IMG/VR virus record: IMGVR_UViG_3300036670_000159
Coordinates: 1-33,169 of that record
From: a virus
Reading direction: 5' to 3' (one strand)
DNA length: 33,169 nt
Part shown: one piece after another, positions 23,313 to 29,543 of the stretch
Layout: every line of letters begins with the position of its first letter
Numbering within the stretch: the stretch's first letter is position 1
The notes under the pieces: model-generated
What the model saw: the letters and a program-made list of their open reading frames with translations, nothing else
Database searches by the model: none
What the model was told of the DNA's origin: nothing
Position numbers and translations under genes: made by a program

Positions 23313-24119
23313 ATGAGAATAAATAGCAAAACTTACCCCATACTAGAAAAGCTAGAAAATAACAGTTTAGGCAACATGCCTGTATTTGAAAAAGACAAAC
23401 CTTTTTTTGATGCTTTTGGTCACTGGTTTACGCAAACATGGAAATTTTGCAACAAAGATTTTAAAAAAGAAATCAACATTATAAGCGAATCTTTCAATCA
23501 GGCAAGTATTAAGGCAGAAAGAAAACTAATTGAGCTATACGGAGATATTGTACAAAATAATCTTTCTGATTTTGACGTAAACGGAACATATATTTTAGGT
23601 GATTTTGTTTACATGATTAAATACCAAATAAAAAAAGATTCTCAAGATAGTGAAATGTTTTTTTACCAGTTTGATAAAAATGGAATTCCTTTATTAATGT
23701 TTGTAGATAGCAGTGAATTTAAAATATATCAGAATACTTGGATTAGTAAGTTATCAAATGTTCATAATATGCCTGATGAATTAGCTTCGTTTGATAATTT
23801 CATGGTTTTCATAGTTATGAAGGTTATAGCTTTAAAAATGTTCAAAAGTTATGCTCAAGTTGAAACAAAAATACTAGCTGGAAAATCAAAGATAAAAGGA
23901 AAGGGCTACAAGCATTTAAACGAGACCAATTTAGAAATATGTTTCCTAGACTCAAAGTGGTTTACAAACCTCGTAAAATCTGAATCTTTTAATGTTTCAG
24001 GGCATTTTAGATTACAGCCAAAGAAAAAGGAAGGCAGCTGGACAAAGGAGTTAATTTGGATTGATGAGTTCGTGAAAAATGGATACACTTCTAAAGCTAG
24101 AATTTTAACAAATAGTTAA
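23313..24119 (+). CDS. Hypothetical phage protein
   Basis: The 268-residue product is of unknown function. It has a helical N-terminal half, a central beta part with DFVYMIKYQIKKDSQ and a helix-rich region with DNFMVFIVMKVIALKMF. A conserved-looking C-terminus contains NVSGHFRLQPKK followed by ELIWIDEFVKNGYT; the GHxRxQ pattern with a following WI and GYT recurs in phage proteins of unknown function. It has its own promoter (23260), the AGCGATT leader before the ATG and a terminator at 24125, so it is a single-gene unit. Confidence 0.78.
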   Translation: MRINSKTYPILEKLENNSLGNMPVFEKDKPFFDAFGHWFTQTWKFCNKDFKKEINIISESFNQASIKAERKLIELYGDIVQNNLSDFDVNGTYILGDFVYMIKYQIKKDSQDSEMFFYQFDKNGIPLLMFVDSSEFKIYQNTWISKLSNVHNMPDELASFDNFMVFIVMKVIALKMFKSYAQVETKILAGKSKIKGKGYKHLNETNLEICFLDSKWFTNLVKSESFNVSGHFRLQPKKKEGSWTKELIWIDEFVKNGYTSKARILTNS

Positions 24120-24124
24120 CCAAA

Positions 24125-24145
24125 GCCCTTCGGGGCCATTTTTTT
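24125..24145 (+). terminator. Terminator with a CUUCGG hairpin
   Basis: GCCC-TTCG-GGGC gives a 4-bp stem closed by the extra-stable C(UUCG)G tetraloop, followed by seven T. The 17 bases CCAAAGCCCTTCGGGGC recur at 25339-25355. Confidence 0.8.
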
Positions 24146-24149
24146 GCCC

Positions 24150-24177
24150 AAAAAAAAAGAGCAGTCATAAACCGCTC
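24150..24177 (-). terminator. Minus-strand rho-independent terminator
   Basis: On the minus strand GAGCGGT and ACTGCTC form a 7-bp stem (one G-T pair) with loop TTATG, followed by nine T. It ends the small minus-strand gene at 24210-24335 and faces the plus-strand terminator at 24125. Confidence 0.78.
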
Positions 24178-24209
24178 CTTTATCGCACTACTAAAACATA
24201 ACCTAACAT

Positions 24210-24335
24210 CTATTTTTTCAAATCGCTAATATCAATTATTACAACTGCTTTCTTATCATTCAAAAAGGTAAAGTAATCGTATTGATCAACTGGCTCAGAT
24301 TCTAATTCTTTCTTTGCAGCTGGGTTTTTCTTCAT
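24210..24335 (-). CDS. Small minus-strand protein
   Basis: This 41-residue gene lies in the only plus-strand gap of the early region. Its product starts basic (MKKNPAAKKELE), then has an acidic aromatic part (PVDQYDYFTFLND) and ends in a strand and short helix (AVVIIDISDLKK). It has its own terminator on the minus strand and starts divergently from the promoter at 24373, with TTCGCTAAATTAGAGCA before the ATG. The terminator and the non-random composition support a real gene; I recognise no family. Confidence 0.6.
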   Translation of the reverse strand: MKKNPAAKKELESEPVDQYDYFTFLNDKKAVVIIDISDLKK

Positions 24336-24372
24336 TGCTCTAATTTAGCGAATATTTTAATAATTAAAAGTA

Positions 24373-24403
24373 TTTGTTTTTCTAAATAAATTAGTTAATT
24401 TTG
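24373..24403 (+). promoter_or_regulatory. Promoter P2 of the early promoter family
   Basis: TTTG at 24373-24376, 19 bases, then TAATTTTG at 24396-24403, a full match to the Bacteroidota pattern TTTG-N19/21-TAnnTTTG. The spacer (CTAAATAAATTAGT) is a variant of that of P1, P3 and P4. The ATG follows 22 bases later. Confidence 0.78.
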
Positions 24404-24425
24404 GGAGTACTTAAACGACAAAATA

Positions 24426-24734
24426 ATGAGCGAATTTAAAGGAACAAAAGGAAAATGGTTTATTCAAGACAGTCCGTATCTTAATGAAAAAGACAATGAA
24501 AATCATGGATCATTTAATATTAGGAATGAAGAAAAAAAGATGGTTTCACAGCTTACTGCCTATTCGTTTTACGGCATAAAAAGCATTGAAGAAGCTAATT
24601 ATAACGCGCTGCTAGTATCAAAAGCACCTGAGATGCTGGAATTGCTAATGACTATTGAAAACGATAGTAATCAGGTTCCGAAATGGCTATGGGATAAAAT
24701 TCAAACTCTAATCAAAGAAGCAACTGAATTATGA
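24426..24734 (+). CDS. Conserved small phage protein
   Basis: The 102-residue product has the pattern FKGTKGKWFIQDSP at the N-terminus, a middle with EEANYNALLVSKAPEMLELL and a helical end. The KGTxGxW and EAxxNAxLxxxAPEMLExL motifs mark a very common family of small phage proteins of unknown function, usually early-expressed. It starts 22 bases after promoter P2 and overlaps the small membrane protein gene by 4 bases. Confidence 0.82.
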   Translation: MSEFKGTKGKWFIQDSPYLNEKDNENHGSFNIRNEEKKMVSQLTAYSFYGIKSIEEANYNALLVSKAPEMLELLMTIENDSNQVPKWLWDKIQTLIKEATEL

Positions 24735-24871
24735 TCCTATACCTAATCATAATTCCAATCCTAGCAATGATTTTGGTTCATAGTTTGAAAATAAAGCATG
24801 ATTCAATTAAGGCTTTAGCATGGGTATTAATAGTTTTGGCATCCTTCTTCATTTTTGGCTTGCTTATCTAA
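24731..24871 (+). CDS. Small membrane protein
   Basis: The 46-residue product has two hydrophobic segments (residues 1-17, ILYLIIIPILAMILV, and about 28-46, ALAWVLIVLASFFIFGLLI) separated by a short charged loop (KIKHDS). It would form a two-pass hairpin in the membrane. It starts in an ATGA overlap with the gene before it, which supports translation. A terminator follows at 24927. Function unknown; antiholin, exclusion protein and membrane anchor are all possible. Confidence 0.65.
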   Translation: MILYLIIIPILAMILVHSLKIKHDSIKALAWVLIVLASFFIFGLLI

Positions 24872-24926
24872 CATAAAATTAGCTATCTTTATATCGAAGG
24901 TCGCTCTTTGTTTAGTTGTGTGATTG

Positions 24927-24958
24927 ATCCCGGTTGTGAAAATAATCGGGATTTTTTT
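24927..24958 (+). terminator. Rho-independent terminator
   Basis: ATCCCG and CGGGAT form a 6-bp stem with a 14-base loop, followed by a run of seven T. It ends the two-gene unit from promoter P2. Confidence 0.85.
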
Positions 24959-24966
24959 ATGTCAAG

Positions 24967-24999
24967 TTTGTAAATATTAAATAAATTGTTTAATATTAC
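24967..24999 (+). promoter_or_regulatory. Promoter P3 of the early promoter family
   Basis: TTTG at 24967-24970, 20 bases, then TAATATTA at 24991-24998. AATATTAAA-TAAATTG-TTTAATATT within it is a perfect inverted repeat with 9-base arms, so it can also serve as an operator. The ATG at 25020 follows. Confidence 0.75.
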
Positions 25000-25019
25000 A
25001 TAAGCAAAACGACAAAGAC

Positions 25020-25337
25020 ATGACAAACACAGCCGAAAATATCGCAAAAGTAACAGCTCTAAAAACAATCAAAGAAACTCAATGGGTGGGTAATTTAACA
25101 TTTGACAGCTTAGACAAGTGTTTAACCTCTATGAATTTCAATACCTTAAATTCAGGATGGTATAATCCAACTGCATTGAGAATTAACGGACTAAAGGGAA
25201 TATTTATGCTGAACGAAGATGGAGTATTAAACTTTGAACAAAAAGTAACTAAATTAGAAGAAAACAAATTTTTAATCGAAAGCCTATCCAACGAAGGTTT
25301 TAACCAATTTGAAAACAAATATTGCGAACTAATCTAA
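25020..25337 (+). CDS. Hypothetical early protein
   Basis: The 105-residue product has a helical N-terminus (NTAENIAKVTALKTIK) and a beta-rich rest with NSGWYNPTALRINGLKGIFM and FEQKVTKLEENKF. I recognise no family. It follows promoter P3 with the leader AAAACGACAAAGAC before the ATG, similar to the leader at 24426. It ends just before a UUCG hairpin. Confidence 0.72.
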   Translation: MTNTAENIAKVTALKTIKETQWVGNLTFDSLDKCLTSMNFNTLNSGWYNPTALRINGLKGIFMLNEDGVLNFEQKVTKLEENKFLIESLSNEGFNQFENKYCELI

Positions 25338-25342
25338 TCCAA

Positions 25343-25356
25343 AGCCCTTCGGGGCT
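25343..25356 (+). terminator. UUCG hairpin, second copy
   Basis: AGCCC-TTCG-GGGCT, a 5-bp stem with the C(UUCG)G loop. With its flank it repeats 17 bases of the terminator at 24125 (CCAAAGCCCTTCGGGGC). Here no T run follows, so it may only slow transcription or protect the upstream mRNA. Confidence 0.5.
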
Positions 25357-25373
25357 ACTAACCAATCCAACAA

Positions 25374-25652
25374 ATGCAAACACAACAAACAAAGCAGCTT
25401 ACAGTGACTCACACAGTGGGCAACACTGAGTATTCTTTTGACGCTCAGATCACCTATACAGTAGATATAGAAGAAGGTGACTTCATGCACCCTACCTTTT
25501 CCGATACCATTATTGACCGGGTTGAGTATGTGGGCAAGACGCTTGCATATAACTATATGTCTAATAAAACGGAAGTAGTCACTAACACGGTATTACTAGC
25601 GGAAATAAGAAAGTTAATAGATTGGGAATTTGAACTAGAGAAATCACTATGA
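25374..25652 (+). CDS. Hypothetical early protein
   Basis: The 92-residue product is beta-rich in the first half (KQLTVTHTVGNTEYSFDAQI, then TYTVDIEEGDF) and helical at the end (LLAEIRKLIDWEFELEK). It has no cysteines or obvious active-site motif. It overlaps the XRE-like regulator gene by 4 bases (ATGA), so the two are coupled. It could be an accessory factor of that regulator, but only the gene order suggests this. Confidence 0.72.
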   Translation: MQTQQTKQLTVTHTVGNTEYSFDAQITYTVDIEEGDFMHPTFSDTIIDRVEYVGKTLAYNYMSNKTEVVTNTVLLAEIRKLIDWEFELEKSL

Positions 25653-25897
25653 TCTTACGGATAGAAGAGGCGTTGATTCGCTTCAATTCCACAGCGGAAA
25701 AGACAATTACAATAACGGAACTGGGTGCGGCACTTTGGCCATATAGCTCGAAATCTACTCAGATGGTTTCGGCTTACAAGTTAGTTCGAGGCGAAACTAC
25801 TAGAATACCGCTTAGTATGGTTAGGATTATTTGCGATAAATTAGAATGCAGTCCTAACTTTCTCTGCGGATTTAATGAAAATAAATTCGACTGGTAG
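25649..25897 (+). CDS. XRE/Cro-like HTH regulator
   Basis: The 82-residue product looks like a one-domain phage regulator: RIEEALIRF, then an HTH region with ITELGAALWPYSSKSTQMVS and AYKLVRGETTRI, and a final part with IICDKLECSPNFLCGF, which corresponds to the conserved (L)xVSxDxLLG end of XRE repressors. It probably binds an operator near its own genes; promoter P4, with its inverted-repeat spacer, starts 3 bases after the stop codon. No cI-like protease or oligomerisation domain is present. Confidence 0.75.
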   Translation: MILRIEEALIRFNSTAEKTITITELGAALWPYSSKSTQMVSAYKLVRGETTRIPLSMVRIICDKLECSPNFLCGFNENKFDW

Positions 25898-25899
25898 AG

Positions 25900-25930
25900 T
25901 TGAATTATTAAATAAATTGTTTAATATTAC
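25900..25930 (+). promoter_or_regulatory. Promoter P4 of the early promoter family
   Basis: TTG at 25900-25902, 19 bases, then TAATATTA at 25922-25929. The core ATTAAATAAATTGTTTAAT is identical to that of P3. It drives the recombination operon starting at 25958. Confidence 0.75.
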
Positions 25931-25957
25931 ATCATATAACAAAACAAAAGCGACAAA

Positions 25958-26251
25958 ATGAAAATTACAGTAAACACAACACAGGAAAGGGAAATAGAAA
26001 TCCCTAAGTTCTTCAGAATTGGGCGACATTCTTACAAGCTAAGTACCAATCAGAAGTATGTGACCGAGGTCAGCCTATACAAATTCCATGCAGAGGCCAT
26101 TGATTTGGAGATGTTTCCTACGCTGCGGGTTGAAATGATTAGATACGTATCGGCCATTGGATCAGGCGAAATTATCCCGATCACAGAGCAGGAGTTTGAG
26201 CAAGATGCCTATCAAGTCATTACTGAAATGGAGAAATTGATGGAGCTATGA
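25958..26251 (+). CDS. Hypothetical protein heading the recombination operon
   Basis: The 97-residue product has beta strands with KITVNTTQEREIEIPKFFRI and SYKLSTNQKYVTEVSLYKF, and an acidic helical end (EFEQDAYQVITEMEKLMEL). I recognise no family. The ATG follows promoter P4 with the leader AAAGCGACAAA. It overlaps the next gene by 4 bases, so it is made together with the exonuclease and its partner. Confidence 0.72.
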   Translation: MKITVNTTQEREIEIPKFFRIGRHSYKLSTNQKYVTEVSLYKFHAEAIDLEMFPTLRVEMIRYVSAIGSGEIIPITEQEFEQDAYQVITEMEKLMEL

Positions 26252-26721
26252 AGACTCACATTAAGAAGCTGCGGAACCCAAACTATATTGGAAGCTGGGA
26301 TTTACTCGACGAGAACGGCACTTGCAAGAATCGAATATTAACCATTGAATCAGTCAAAAATGATACTGTTTTTGATGGTAAAGGGGGCAGCGAGGAATGC
26401 ACGGTTTTGACTTTTACCGGAGCAAAACCAATGATCTTAAACAGCACAAACATCAAGACCATTTGCAAAACCCTTAGCAGTCCTTTTATCGAGGATTGGG
26501 TCGGTAAAAATATAGAGCTTACCGTTAACCGGATAAAGGCATTTGGCGAGATGCACGATGCGTTGCGGGTTGTGTCTACGGATCTAACCCTGACACCAAA
26601 GCATCCAAAATGGGCGGGTGCTAAGAAGGCATTGGCAGAAGGAAATGTGACTATTGAGGCAATTAAAAAAACCTATTCAATTTCAGAGGAAAACCAAAAA
26701 TTATTGAGCGATGCAAATTAA
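26248..26721 (+). CDS. Conserved phage protein paired with the exonuclease
   Basis: The 157-residue product has the pattern NPNYIGSWDLLDENG, then CTVLTFTGAKPMILNSTN (about residues 51-68), PFIEDWVGKNIELTV and a basic C-terminal part with KHPKWAGAKKALAEGN. Proteins with these motifs commonly stand next to a YqaJ/lambda-exo type nuclease in phages. The beta-rich core would suit single-strand DNA binding, so a role as recombination partner is likely but not shown. It overlaps the exonuclease gene by 11 bases. Confidence 0.8.
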   Translation: MKTHIKKLRNPNYIGSWDLLDENGTCKNRILTIESVKNDTVFDGKGGSEECTVLTFTGAKPMILNSTNIKTICKTLSSPFIEDWVGKNIELTVNRIKAFGEMHDALRVVSTDLTLTPKHPKWAGAKKALAEGNVTIEAIKKTYSISEENQKLLSDAN

Positions 26722-27325
26722 AGAATTTCAAGTCAGGTGTTCGGCCATTTCGGACATCATGACAAATCCAAGATCCAAGTCTGACATATTAAGTCAGACT
26801 TGCAAATCCTACCTTGAGACTTGGGTAAAGGAGCAAATATATAGCACTAGAAAAGAGATCAAGTCTAAGTACCTAAGTAAGGGTATTGCGGTTGAGTCTG
26901 AGGCTTTGGAATATTATTCTGATGTGAATGATTTAGGGTTCTTGGTTATCAATCAAGAACATTACCAAAATGAGTTTATCACCGGAACACCGGATCTAAT
27001 ATTTAGGGACACTGTTTACGACTTCAAGTCGTCTTGGGACTGCTTCACTTTTCCGTTATTTGATACTGAGGCCGATAAAGGGTATTGGATGCAGCTACAG
27101 GGATATATGTACTTAACAGGGGTAAGGATCGCAAAGCTGGTTTACACGTTGCAGAATACACCTGAAGAGCTGGTTTACGGAGATTCTAAGGACTACACCG
27201 AAATAGATGCAAAGTTTAGGATTAAAGAATTTGAATTTGATTACGATCCTGATTTTATGCTATCGGTTGAGGCTAGGGTAATTGATTGCAGGAAGTATGT
27301 TAAAGAGCTTGTCGATGCGCTATAA
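26711..27325 (+). CDS. PD-(D/E)XK exonuclease (YqaJ/lambda-exo type)
   Basis: The 204-residue product has the motifs in order: Glu62 in SKGIAVESEALEYY, Asp95 in ITGTPDLIF, DFKSS (Asp104, Lys106) and a helix with QLQGYMYLTG (Gln128, Gln130, Tyr132). This is the full catalytic core of phage 5'-3' recombination exonucleases. It should resect double-strand ends and, with the gene upstream, support recombination and concatemer formation. It ends in an 11-base overlap with a 33-residue reading frame. Confidence 0.88.
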   Translation: MQIKEFQVRCSAISDIMTNPRSKSDILSQTCKSYLETWVKEQIYSTRKEIKSKYLSKGIAVESEALEYYSDVNDLGFLVINQEHYQNEFITGTPDLIFRDTVYDFKSSWDCFTFPLFDTEADKGYWMQLQGYMYLTGVRIAKLVYTLQNTPEELVYGDSKDYTEIDAKFRIKEFEFDYDPDFMLSVEARVIDCRKYVKELVDAL

Positions 27326-27416
27326 CCTAAACAAAAACCTCACTATCGGTAATTATGCCGATAGTGCCATTATCCGGTACGAGAAGTATTTGGAAGAGAA
27401 AGCAAAAAAGTCATGA
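27315..27416 (+). CDS. Very small protein after the exonuclease
   Basis: A 33-residue reading frame with ATG inside the last codons of the exonuclease. The product has NKNLTIGNYADSAIIRYEKY and a basic end (EEKAKKS). The overlap suits coupled translation, but the short length leaves doubt. Confidence 0.4.
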   Translation: MRYNLNKNLTIGNYADSAIIRYEKYLEEKAKKS

Positions 27417-27471
27417 TTAGATCCGAGGTATTTAATCGGGACTGTAAATCACAACTAACATTATTTTAAAA

Positions 27472-27636
27472 ATGAAAAAATATAATTTTATAGAGTGCAT
27501 GTTAATGCTAATTAGGTGGATTCAGAAAATATTTTGTAAGCACAACCACACAACAGAGCTACATAGATGCTATCAAGAAAGATACGTAAAAGAAGTTTGT
27601 AATAATTGCCAAAAGGTTATTTACAATGATATTTAA
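27472..27636 (+). CDS. Small zinc-ribbon-like protein
   Basis: The 54-residue product begins MKKYNFIECMLM, then has a helical piece (LIRWIQKIF) and two metal-binding knuckle candidates: CKHNH (Cys22, His24, His26) and CNNC (Cys43, Cys46), with Cys33 between. This is the layout of a small zinc ribbon or zinc finger. It starts 55 bases after the previous frame, with no clear promoter, and is followed 17 bases later by an HTH gene. Likely a DNA- or protein-binding accessory factor. Confidence 0.6.
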   Translation: MKKYNFIECMLMLIRWIQKIFCKHNHTTELHRCYQERYVKEVCNNCQKVIYNDI

Positions 27637-27653
27637 TTTAACACTATTCTAAA

Positions 27654-27932
27654 ATGATTACAAAAACACAACTCAAAGAGGTAAAGCGGCTATTTGATGA
27701 CAATATTAGCTACAACGAAATAAGTGATAAAACAGGGCTTACACTACCTCAGATTTGGCATATAGTCAGAAATAGACTCAGGACTAGCAGGTACAACTGC
27801 AGCAACTTTACAGCGGTTGAATTGGCTACTATCAGAGATCTAAGCGCGGAGGGTAAGAACTCTGCGGAGATCGGAATCAAGATTGGGTATAGTTCGAGTA
27901 AGGTTAAGTATCAGTTGTTAAAAATGCTATGA
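27654..27932 (+). CDS. Double helix-turn-helix protein
   Basis: The 92-residue product contains two HTH units in tandem: residues 5-40 (LKEVKRLFDDNISYNEISDK, then TGLTLPQIWHIVRN) and 52-90 (TAVELATIRDLSAEGKNSAE, then IGIKIGYSSSKVKYQL). Both have the layout of resolvase-type or sigma-4-like HTHs. It probably binds DNA as a small phage regulator or origin-binding factor. It overlaps the next gene by 4 bases. Confidence 0.75.
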   Translation: MITKTQLKEVKRLFDDNISYNEISDKTGLTLPQIWHIVRNRLRTSRYNCSNFTAVELATIRDLSAEGKNSAEIGIKIGYSSSKVKYQLLKML

Positions 27933-28147
27933 AAATTCACTTGATAGGACGTAGGCTGATAATAACAATATCAAAAAAAATAAAGGTAAATGATATGTAT
28001 TTAGATTGTTTAGTACACCCTAATTTAATAACTTACCCTTTAGTGATGCAATGTTTTTTTGATGATGAGAAAAATATAATACAAAGTAATAGTGGAACTA
28101 CAAGCCCTATTAAGACAAGTAGAAAAATTATACTTGTCATTGGCTAA
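27929..28147 (+). CDS. Small hypothetical protein
   Basis: The 72-residue product starts in an ATGA overlap with the double-HTH gene. It has beta-like segments (MKIHLIGRRLIITI, then YLDCLVHPNLITYPLVMQCF) and a polar end. I recognise nothing in it. The region is AT-rich, so chance open frames are more likely; the overlap is the main support. Confidence 0.5.
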   Translation: MKIHLIGRRLIITISKKIKVNDMYLDCLVHPNLITYPLVMQCFFDDEKNIIQSNSGTTSPIKTSRKIILVIG

Positions 28148-28157
28148 AAAAAAATAA

Positions 28158-28421
28158 ATGAAAAACAAAATGAATATAGAAAAACAACAACAGGACTTAA
28201 TCGCTTCAATTAAGCACGAATTAGCAAAAGAAAATGAATTTTACAAGGCTTCATCAATGTGGCATTCAGTTTGGTTTCAACCGTCATCAGGTCGTTTTCT
28301 GTTTACAGACCAATACACAGGATACGAGGTTATTGAACCGTTGATTGAAAATAAAACACTAACATTTCAAAGTGTCGAAAGTCATCAAGGAGAACAAATG
28401 CTTCGGTATGTACTGTCTTAA
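28158..28421 (+). CDS. Small hypothetical protein
   Basis: The 87-residue product is helical at the N-terminus (KQQQDLIASIKHELAKE) and beta-rich after it (SVWFQPSSGRFLFTD, then YTGYEVIEPLIE). Two in-frame ATG codons lie at 28158 and 28170; the upstream one is preceded by AAAAAATAA and is used here. The same leader and first codons (AAATAAATGAAAAACAAAA) occur again at 28531. No family recognised. Confidence 0.6.
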   Translation: MKNKMNIEKQQQDLIASIKHELAKENEFYKASSMWHSVWFQPSSGRFLFTDQYTGYEVIEPLIENKTLTFQSVESHQGEQMLRYVLS

Positions 28422-28434
28422 GGTTGCCTATAAA

Positions 28435-28465
28435 ACCGATATATACGCATTACGTATATATCGGT
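28435..28465. repeat. Perfect 13-bp inverted repeat
   Basis: ACCGATATATACG and CGTATATATCGGT are exact reverse complements, with loop CATTA. No T run follows, so it is not a standard terminator. It lies in the gap 28422-28530 between two genes. It could be an operator for a dimeric regulator, an RNA hairpin or a cruciform site. Confidence 0.8.
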
Positions 28466-28530
28466 GTTGTAAAATCGAATTTTAAAAGTAATAGAAATAA
28501 ACTAACTTATAATGACTGAGACTCAAATAA

Positions 28531-28719
28531 ATGAAAAACAAAACTTGGAAAGGTCCCGAAATCCAGACCGTAAGAGATAACTTTCTGATGTCCCTTGAAG
28601 ATCTTTCTGAGCTGGTAGGAAGGAGCAAGACTTCGGTTTTGAATATGAAATATAAGCTCAAGAACCAAGGATTTAAGGATGATAGGGTTTATGTTTGGGA
28701 TTTAAAAAAAAGGCTTTGA
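28531..28719 (+). CDS. Small HTH protein
   Basis: The 62-residue product has one HTH: TVRDNFLMSLEDLSELVGRS then KTSVLNMKYKL (about residues 14-44). The C-terminus reads VYVWDLKKRL and stops at 28719. The last codons contain TTTAAAA at 28701-28707, a -1 slippery heptamer in the correct phase, and an A8 run. If the ribosome shifts there, the product continues into the next HTH frame and would be about 150 residues with three HTH units. Confidence 0.72.
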   Translation: MKNKTWKGPEIQTVRDNFLMSLEDLSELVGRSKTSVLNMKYKLKNQGFKDDRVYVWDLKKRL

Positions 28720-28991
28720 ATCTAATCCAATGCAAGAAGCTATACCAAGAAGGCTATACGATTGCTAGGATAGCCGAAATTCAAGATTTATCTGTTAGCA
28801 TGGTTAAGTATTACGTTTATTTTATCAGTGGCTTAAAAGGGCGTAAAATAGGTACAAGGCGAAAGGTAATTCCTGAGGATAAAAAGATTAGAATACGGTT
28901 CCTAAAATCTTGCTTTTACTCAGAAAAAGAGATCGCAAAAGAAGTAGGAATAAAGACAATTTATGTAGCAAGGGTAATAGAAGAGACTTAA
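28695..28991 (+). CDS. Double HTH protein without an ATG start
   Basis: The frame is open from 28695 (TTG) to 28991. A second TTG at 28716 overlaps the upstream stop codon as TTGA and is a likelier independent start. The product contains HTH units with YQEGYTIARIAEIQDLSVSM and FYSEKEIAKEVGIKTIYVAR, and a basic linker (KGRKIGTRRK). No ATG occurs before the first HTH, so translation depends on TTG, on coupling, or on a -1 frameshift from the gene upstream. The stop codon lies inside the terminator hairpin. Confidence 0.68.
   Translation: MGFKKKALNLIQCKKLYQEGYTIARIAEIQDLSVSMVKYYVYFISGLKGRKIGTRRKVIPEDKKIRIRFLKSCFYSEKEIAKEVGIKTIYVARVIEET
28701..28707 (+). promoter_or_regulatory. Possible -1 frameshift heptamer TTTAAAA
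   Basis: In the 28531 frame the codons read GAT TTA AAA, so T-TTA-AAA has the X-XXY-YYZ phase needed for -1 slippage. Eight A at 28704-28711 add to slipperiness. No stimulatory structure was found by eye. Confidence 0.35.
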
Positions 28992-29006
28992 CGGTCTCTT
29001 TTTTTT
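28982..29006 (+). terminator. Rho-independent terminator
   Basis: AGAGAC and GTCTCT form a 6-bp stem with loop TTAACG, followed by eight T. The stop codon of the upstream gene lies inside the loop. Confidence 0.85.
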
Positions 29007-29015
29007 GTGCATCGC

Positions 29016-29264
29016 TGCAAAATATGCACAGCCATTTTGCAAGCTTTTATTACGATTCAAGCATATTGGCGGCTTATTTTAGGTTATTTGCAAAATGCAC
29101 GACATTATAGGAATAAAATAAAACGAGTCTGTAAATTTTTTTATTTTTTAAAAAGCTTTGCATTTTGCAAATGGTACTAAAAAAGGCCTAAAAAGTGCCT
29201 TTAAACCTATGCCATAGCTGTTTTTGCCTTGCAAAATAGCTTTGCATCCAGTGAATATTTTGCA
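29016..29264. repeat. Cluster of six TGCAAAAT repeats; candidate replication origin or operator array
   Basis: The gap 28992-29333 (342 bases) holds no convincing gene. It contains TGCAAAAT at 29016, 29089 and 29230 and its reverse complement ATTTTGCA at 29034, 29162 and 29257, so the orientation alternates strictly. Partial copies (TTTGCAT) lie at 29241 and 29296. A long A/T stretch (29136-29154) lies in the middle. The cluster stands directly before an HTH gene and the primase-polymerase, the usual place for an iteron-type origin or the operator of an autoregulated replication operon. Confidence 0.7.
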
Positions 29265-29295
29265 CTTGATTATGATGTATTTATTTTCACAATGA

Positions 29296-29328
29296 TTTGC
29301 ATTCATAGCAAAGTAATTTGTATATTTA
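29296..29328 (+). promoter_or_regulatory. Possible promoter of the replication operon
   Basis: TTTG at 29296-29299, 21 bases, then TATATTTA at 29321-29328 (one mismatch to TAnnTTTG). The first element is part of a partial TTTGCAT repeat. The -7 box lies very close to the ATG at 29334, so the message would be nearly leaderless. Confidence 0.35.
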
Positions 29329-29333
29329 TGCAT

Positions 29334-29543
29334 ATGAAAAAGCAAATAACACAATTATCTAAAGATCAGATTGATAACTTTCAATTTTTGTTAGACAATC
29401 ATTCGAAGCAAGAAGTAGCTGAAAAGCTAGGAATATCTAAAAGATCAGTTTACTACTACATAAAAATACTAGGATTATCTAGTAACTACGTAAGTCAAAA
29501 AACCTCAAAGATATTTAACATTCTTGCGAATTATAACAAATGA
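29334..29543 (+). CDS. Small HTH protein at the origin-like region
   Basis: The 69-residue product has one clear HTH: NHSKQEVAEKLGISKRSVYY (about residues 22-41). This recognition helix is nearly the same as that at the C-terminus of the primase encoded next (VAEILNISKRTVYNYLK). I use ATG 29334; another in-frame ATG lies at 29328, and starts further upstream would run through the repeat cluster. It overlaps the primase gene by 4 bases (ATGA). It is the best candidate for the protein that binds the TGCAAAAT repeats. Confidence 0.78.
   Translation: MKKQITQLSKDQIDNFQFLLDNHSKQEVAEKLGISKRSVYYYIKILGLSSNYVSQKTSKIFNILANYNK

Noticed and set aside
27413-27469. 18-residue frame with EVFNRDC, resembling the start of a DNA methyltransferase
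   Set aside because: Only a few residues match and no further methyltransferase motif follows; chance is likely.
28408-28485. 25-residue frame across the 13-bp inverted repeat
   Set aside because: Very short, begins inside the previous gene, and its sequence is fixed by the palindrome.
28910-29110. Plus-strand open frame over the terminator at 28982
   Set aside because: It is out of frame with the double-HTH gene and runs through a strong terminator and the repeats.
28992-29333. CRISPR-like array
   Set aside because: The repeats are 8 bases, alternate in orientation and have irregular spacing, unlike CRISPR repeats.
29148-29354. 68-residue minus-strand open frame in the repeat cluster
   Set aside because: Its composition follows the repeats and A/T runs, it has no leader or neighbour coupling, and it overlaps the HTH gene start.
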